From CAYUVH01 sp964448135 (GTDB lineage Bacteria; Verrucomicrobiota; Verrucomicrobiia; Limisphaerales; UBA8199), in assembly GCA_964448135.1 (NCBI GenBank), contig CAYUVH010000052.1:77346-141345 (forward strand): DNA of 64,000 nucleotides. Reading direction: 5' to 3'. The stretch's first letter is position 1, and each line of letters starts with the position of its first letter. The translations under genes and the position numbers were made by a program. Positions 60,570 to 64,000 of the stretch are shown in pieces. The notes under the pieces are model-generated. The model was not told where the DNA came from. It made no database searches and saw only the letters and a list, made by a program, of their open reading frames with translations.

Positions 60570-62696
60570 ATGAAAACCAACATCCTGAACCCGCGGACCC
60601 AACCGCCGGAACGAATACGAAACATCGGCATCGCCGCGCACATCGACGCCGGCAAAACCACGCTGACCGAGCGCCTCCTGCTTTACGCCGGAGCAATCCA
60701 CCAGGCCGGCAACGTGGACGACGGCAACACCGCCACCGATTTCGATCCCATCGAACAACGCAAAGGCATCACCATCTTTGCGGCCGCGGTATCGTGCACA
60801 TGGACGCAACGCCCGCTCCCGGGTGCGGCAAGTTTGTATCCAGGTGCGGCGCATCGGCTCAACATCATTGATACTCCCGGCCACGTGGACTTCACGGCTG
60901 AAGTAGAGCGCTCGCTGCGCGTGCTGGACGGCGTCATCGCCGTGTTCTGCGCCGTCGGCGGCGTGCAACCGCAGAGCGAAACCGTCTGGCGTCAGGCGAA
61001 TCGTTACAAAGTGCCGCGCCTCGCGTTCATCAACAAGTTGGACCGCGTGGGCGCTAACTTATCGCGAGTCGTAAGCGAACTCCGCGACCAGTTGGGTGCC
61101 AACGCGTGGCCGGTCATTCTGCCCTGGGGCAGCGAAGATCGGTTGCGCGGCCAGCTCGACGTAATCAACGAGCGCGCCTATGCCTTCACTAAAACCGCCG
61201 GCTCCGACTTCACCGTTGAAGCCGTGCCGCCCGAACTGCGCGAGCAGGTTTCGGCCGCGCGCGCGGAATTGGTGACGCGCATCGCTGACTTGGACGATGA
61301 AGTCGCCGCCTTGTACGTGGCGAACCAACCGGTCCCGGCGAGTGTATTGAAAGCCGCGATACGACGGGCGACGATTGCGAACCGGTTCGTACCGGTGATC
61401 GCAGGCAGCGCCTATCAGTTCGTGGGTGTGCAGCCTTTGCTGGATGCCGTGGTGGATTATCTGCCGGGTCCGGCGGAAGCGGCATTAGCCATTGGCCACC
61501 TGGGCGAAACCGAGACGATCGTGGAGCCGAAGGATTCTGATCCCGCGGCCGCGCTGATCTTCAAGGTCACGCACGACGAGCAGGGCCGCCGCATGGTGTT
61601 CCTGCGGATGTATGCGGGCACTTTGCAGAAAGGTGACCGCGTGCAGAATCCGCGCACCGGCAAGCAGGAACGCATCGGGCGATTGATGCGCGTGTTCGCC
61701 GACTGGCGGGAAGACGTGCCCGCCGCGAAACCGGGCGACATCGTCGCTGCCGTGGGACTGGCGGGATTCAGCACGGGCGACACCGCGTGCGCCCCGGAAC
61801 GGACGCTGCAACTTGAGCGTCCGATATTCCCGGAGCCCGTGGTCAGCATGGCCCTCGAACCGCAAGCAAGCGGCGACCGCGACCGGCTGGCCAACGCCTT
61901 GGCCGCGTTGAGCGATGAAGATCCGACGTTCCGGACGTTTACGAATCCGGAGACGGGACAGTCCATCATCGCCGGCATGGGCGAGTTGCATCTTGAAGTG
62001 ATTCGAGAGCGGCTCGAACGCGACCACGGCGTGGCGGTCATCGCCGGAGCGCCGGCGATTGCGTATCGCGAAACGATCGCCGCGGCAGCCGAGGCCGATC
62101 ATTTGCTGAAGAAGCAAAATGGTGGCTCCGGCTCGTACGCGCGCGTGATCCTCGCGGTGCGGCCAAACGAACCGGGACGCGGTTTCTCCATCGAGAACCT
62201 CATCCGCGGTGCGAGCATCCCCGTGCAGTTCGTGAAAGCGGTTCGCCACGGCATCCAGGACGGATTGTCCGAAGGCGTGCTGGCGGGATATCCGGTCGTG
62301 GACGTCCACGTGGACATCCTCGACGGCGCGGCGCACGAGAAGGACTCGAGCGACCTGGCGTTCCGTCAGGCAGCCGCGGCGGCCACGAAGGAAGCGTTGC
62401 GCAAAGCGCGGCCGCTGTTGCTGGAGCCCGTGATGCGGGTCGAACTCGACACGCCCGGCGAAGAGCAAGGCGACTTGCTCGGCGACCTCACGCGGCGTCG
62501 CGGGAACATCCTCGCCATCGAACCGGGCGAACGGAATGTGATCGTGAACGCCCACGTGCCGCTGTCCGAGCTGTGGGGCTACGCAAATGCGATCCGCAGT
62601 TTGAGCCGGGGACGGGCGAGTTACAGCATGACGCCGTCGCATTTCGAGGCGGCGCCGGAGAGCGTGACGGCGAAAGTCGTCAATGGCTCCGGCTGA
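60570..62696 (+). CDS. Elongation factor G family GTPase (EF-G paralogue)
   Basis: A 708-aa five-domain EF-G from ATG 60570. GTPase motifs: AHIDAGKTTL (G1, about 23-32), TDFDPIEQRKGITI (G2), DTPGHVDF (G3) and NKLD (G4). The switch I sequence GNTATDFDPIEQRKGITIFA resembles the EF-G2/recycling type more than the canonical AATMDWMEQERERGITI. An insert between G2 and G3 (TWTQRPLPGAASLYPGAAHR) makes that loop longer. Domains IV and V are complete (PLSELWGYANAIRSLSRGRA). It may act in translocation or in ribosome recycling with RRF, whose gene is 29 kb away. Confidence 0.9.
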   Translation: MKTNILNPRTQPPERIRNIGIAAHIDAGKTTLTERLLLYAGAIHQAGNVDDGNTATDFDPIEQRKGITIFAAAVSCTWTQRPLPGAASLYPGAAHRLNIIDTPGHVDFTAEVERSLRVLDGVIAVFCAVGGVQPQSETVWRQANRYKVPRLAFINKLDRVGANLSRVVSELRDQLGANAWPVILPWGSEDRLRGQLDVINERAYAFTKTAGSDFTVEAVPPELREQVSAARAELVTRIADLDDEVAALYVANQPVPASVLKAAIRRATIANRFVPVIAGSAYQFVGVQPLLDAVVDYLPGPAEAALAIGHLGETETIVEPKDSDPAAALIFKVTHDEQGRRMVFLRMYAGTLQKGDRVQNPRTGKQERIGRLMRVFADWREDVPAAKPGDIVAAVGLAGFSTGDTACAPERTLQLERPIFPEPVVSMALEPQASGDRDRLANALAALSDEDPTFRTFTNPETGQSIIAGMGELHLEVIRERLERDHGVAVIAGAPAIAYRETIAAAAEADHLLKKQNGGSGSYARVILAVRPNEPGRGFSIENLIRGASIPVQFVKAVRHGIQDGLSEGVLAGYPVVDVHVDILDGAAHEKDSSDLAFRQAAAAATKEALRKARPLLLEPVMRVELDTPGEEQGDLLGDLTRRRGNILAIEPGERNVIVNAHVPLSELWGYANAIRSLSRGRASYSMTPSHFEAAPESVTAKVVNGSG

Positions 62697-62706
62697 CGAG
62701 CATCAC

Positions 62707-62744
62707 AGCCTGGCTGGTTGCAAAACCGGCCAGGCTCTTTTTTT
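62707..62744. terminator. Intrinsic terminator of the EF-G gene
   Basis: AGCCTGGCTGGTT/AACCGGCCAGGCT stem (13 bp with one G-T pair), loop GCAA, then CTTTTTTT. It lies 11 bases after the stop codon, between the convergent EF-G and lpxA genes. Confidence 0.9.
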
Positions 62745-62789
62745 GCCGGGGCCGGACACTACGGGAGCTTTTCCTTGCGGGCAGAAAAC

Positions 62790-63623
62790 TTACGCCAGGG
62801 CCTCGACTTCGAGCGACGTCTGGCTATCGCGCCGGCCGCGGGACCGGTTGCCGAGGGCCTGACAGATTCCCCGCTTCGTGGCCAGGATGAATTCGATCAG
62901 TTTCTGCGAAGCCGGGCCTTGGAAGTCTCCATCGTCCATCGCCGCCTCGGCGGCGATGCGCGGGCTCTTGCCCCCGGAGAACAAAGCCCGGTAAAGCCGT
63001 TTTAATTCCATCCGTGCCTCGGAAGTGACTCCGGCGCGACGCAGGCCGACCAAGTTCAGCCCGCACAGCCGGTTGCCGCCGTAAGCCACGGTATAGGGCG
63101 CCAAATCCTGGGTGAGCACCGCGCCTCCCTGCAACATCGCCAGCGTCCCGATGCGACAAAACTGATGCACCACGGCGTTGCCCGAGACGAGCGCCTTGTC
63201 GGCCACACTCACATGGCCGGCGAGCAGGGCGCCATTGACGATGACGACGTCGTCACCGAGCCGGCAATCATGAGCCACATGGCTGCCCGCCATAAGAAAG
63301 TTTCGCGAACCGATAGTCGTCTTGCCCTCTTCACTGGCCGAACGGTGGATGGTCACGTTCTCGCGAAAGACGTTTTGATCGCCGATGGTGAGCCGCGTAG
63401 GTTGCCCGCGGTACTTGAAATCCTGGGGAGCCTCGCCGATGACCGAACCCGCGAAAAAGCGGTTGCTGGCGCCGATGATCGTCCGGCCGGTTAGATACAC
63501 CCGTGGCCCCAAAACGCAATGCGGACCCAACTCCACACCTTCGTCAATAACCGAAAACGGGCCGACTTCGATGCTGCTGTCCAGTTTTACGCCCGGATGG
63601 ACCACAGCGCTTGGATGAATCAT
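62790..63623 (-). CDS. lpxA: Acyl-ACP--UDP-N-acetylglucosamine O-acyltransferase
   Basis: A 277-aa left-handed beta-helix enzyme, first step of lipid A synthesis in the cytoplasm. Hexapeptide repeats fill the first 190 residues (IHPSAVVHPGVKLDSSIEVG). AGSHVAHDC at ~112-120 holds the catalytic His (His118, by match to E. coli INAHIAHDC). The C-terminal helical part AGVTSEARMELKRLYRALFS follows. It shows that the organism makes lipid A. It is convergent with the EF-G gene. Confidence 0.96.
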   Translation of the reverse strand: MIHPSAVVHPGVKLDSSIEVGPFSVIDEGVELGPHCVLGPRVYLTGRTIIGASNRFFAGSVIGEAPQDFKYRGQPTRLTIGDQNVFRENVTIHRSASEEGKTTIGSRNFLMAGSHVAHDCRLGDDVVIVNGALLAGHVSVADKALVSGNAVVHQFCRIGTLAMLQGGAVLTQDLAPYTVAYGGNRLCGLNLVGLRRAGVTSEARMELKRLYRALFSGGKSPRIAAEAAMDDGDFQGPASQKLIEFILATKRGICQALGNRSRGRRDSQTSLEVEALA

Positions 63624-64000
63624 CCAGCATTAGTTTCAGCTAATTCTCCGCTTAATCCAAGATAAATCCCACGCTGCCCCGGAGCGCAGGTCTGATTTAA
63701 ACCCGGTAGTCCCCAAAGATGAGACGCGTTCAAGGCAAGTCCAACCTGGGTCCATGCCCGCCAACACTCTCATGTCCCGCTGCCCTCACCGTGCTTCGGG
63801 CTGAAAGCCCGCCCTGTTATAGCCCGGGCTGAAGGCCCGGGTAACCTCGTCCAACCAACCAACGAGCCCTGTAACGGCGAAACCCCTTCCCTCTAGCTCC
63901 TCCTCCCCCCGCACGTCCCAAATCAAACCCACCACCCGCTGCTCTCAGCTCGACGCCCGCTTGAATCCCCACCCGCTTTCAATCACGCTCGCTCTGCCGG
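63624..64000. repeat. Non-coding tail with paired hairpins
   Basis: No gene is visible up to the window edge. At 63797-63811 is CGGGCT-GAA-AGCCCG, and at 63823-63841 CCCGGGC-TGAAG-GCCCGGG; both share the GGGCTGAA-GGCCC theme. The rest is GC-rich sequence without recognisable signals. Confidence 0.6.

Overview
The window looks like a chromosomal piece of a GC-rich, Gram-negative member of the Verrucomicrobiota, most like the Pedosphaera/Limisphaera group. This is inference from content, since no marker tree could be run. The supporting signs are LpxA and a Wzm/Wzt exporter (LPS-type outer membrane), a PEP-CTERM protein, several secreted sulfatase, sialidase, esterase and glycosidase genes, very large LamG/PKD/HYR proteins, and many short dispersed intergenic repeats.

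Layout. 1-6.9 kb (minus): a surface-polysaccharide cluster (epimerase fragment, STELLO-like transferase, FkbM methyltransferase, two glycosyltransferases, Wzt ATPase, Wzm permease), with a GbsR/MarR-type regulator that has a palindromic operator candidate. 7.1-13.0 kb: one 1975-aa secreted M43-like metalloprotease. 13.7-16.1 kb: purL. 16.2-31 kb: an accessory run for scavenging carbohydrate and sugar acids (FAD oxidoreductase, Tat-exported phosphodiesterase-like hydrolase, MFS carrier with a probable CTG start, Tat-exported Gfo/Idh/MocA oxidoreductase, sulfatase, six-hairpin glycosidase, sialidase, GT-C/TPR protein, GH18 chitinase). 31-39 kb: frr, sialate O-acetylesterase, PEP-CTERM protein, TPR protein, and a serine-rich secreted protein next to a DUF350 membrane protein.

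39.1-54.9 kb (minus): a respiratory complex I operon, nuoB-C-D-E-F-G-[murA]-H-I-J-K-L-M-N. It has three oddities: no nuoA, a murA between nuoG and nuoH, and a complete tRNA-Gln(CTG) gene on the opposite strand between nuoE and nuoF. 55-57.8 kb: ferredoxin, EamA protein, AlkA-type glycosylase and lysA. 58-59.9 kb: a small ECF-sigma module. 60.6-63.6 kb: an EF-G paralogue convergent with lpxA. The last ~375 bases carry only hairpin repeats.

The non-coding DNA is unusually structured. I see at least seven repeat types: a three-hairpin element (3 copies), a two-copy CCAATGTTTA/TTGTTGCA element lying upstream of genes in the same orientation, (AATCNT)n hexamer runs (3), 7-mer runs (2), inverted-repeat elements built on ATGACGAAGCACGAATG (2 full copies plus one that supplies the C-terminus of NuoM), a GTAGCAGCC repeat (2), and single long palindromes. 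No CRISPR array, transposase, phage gene or recognisable defence system was found. The most unusual items are the complex I operon insertions and the leader-like repeats.
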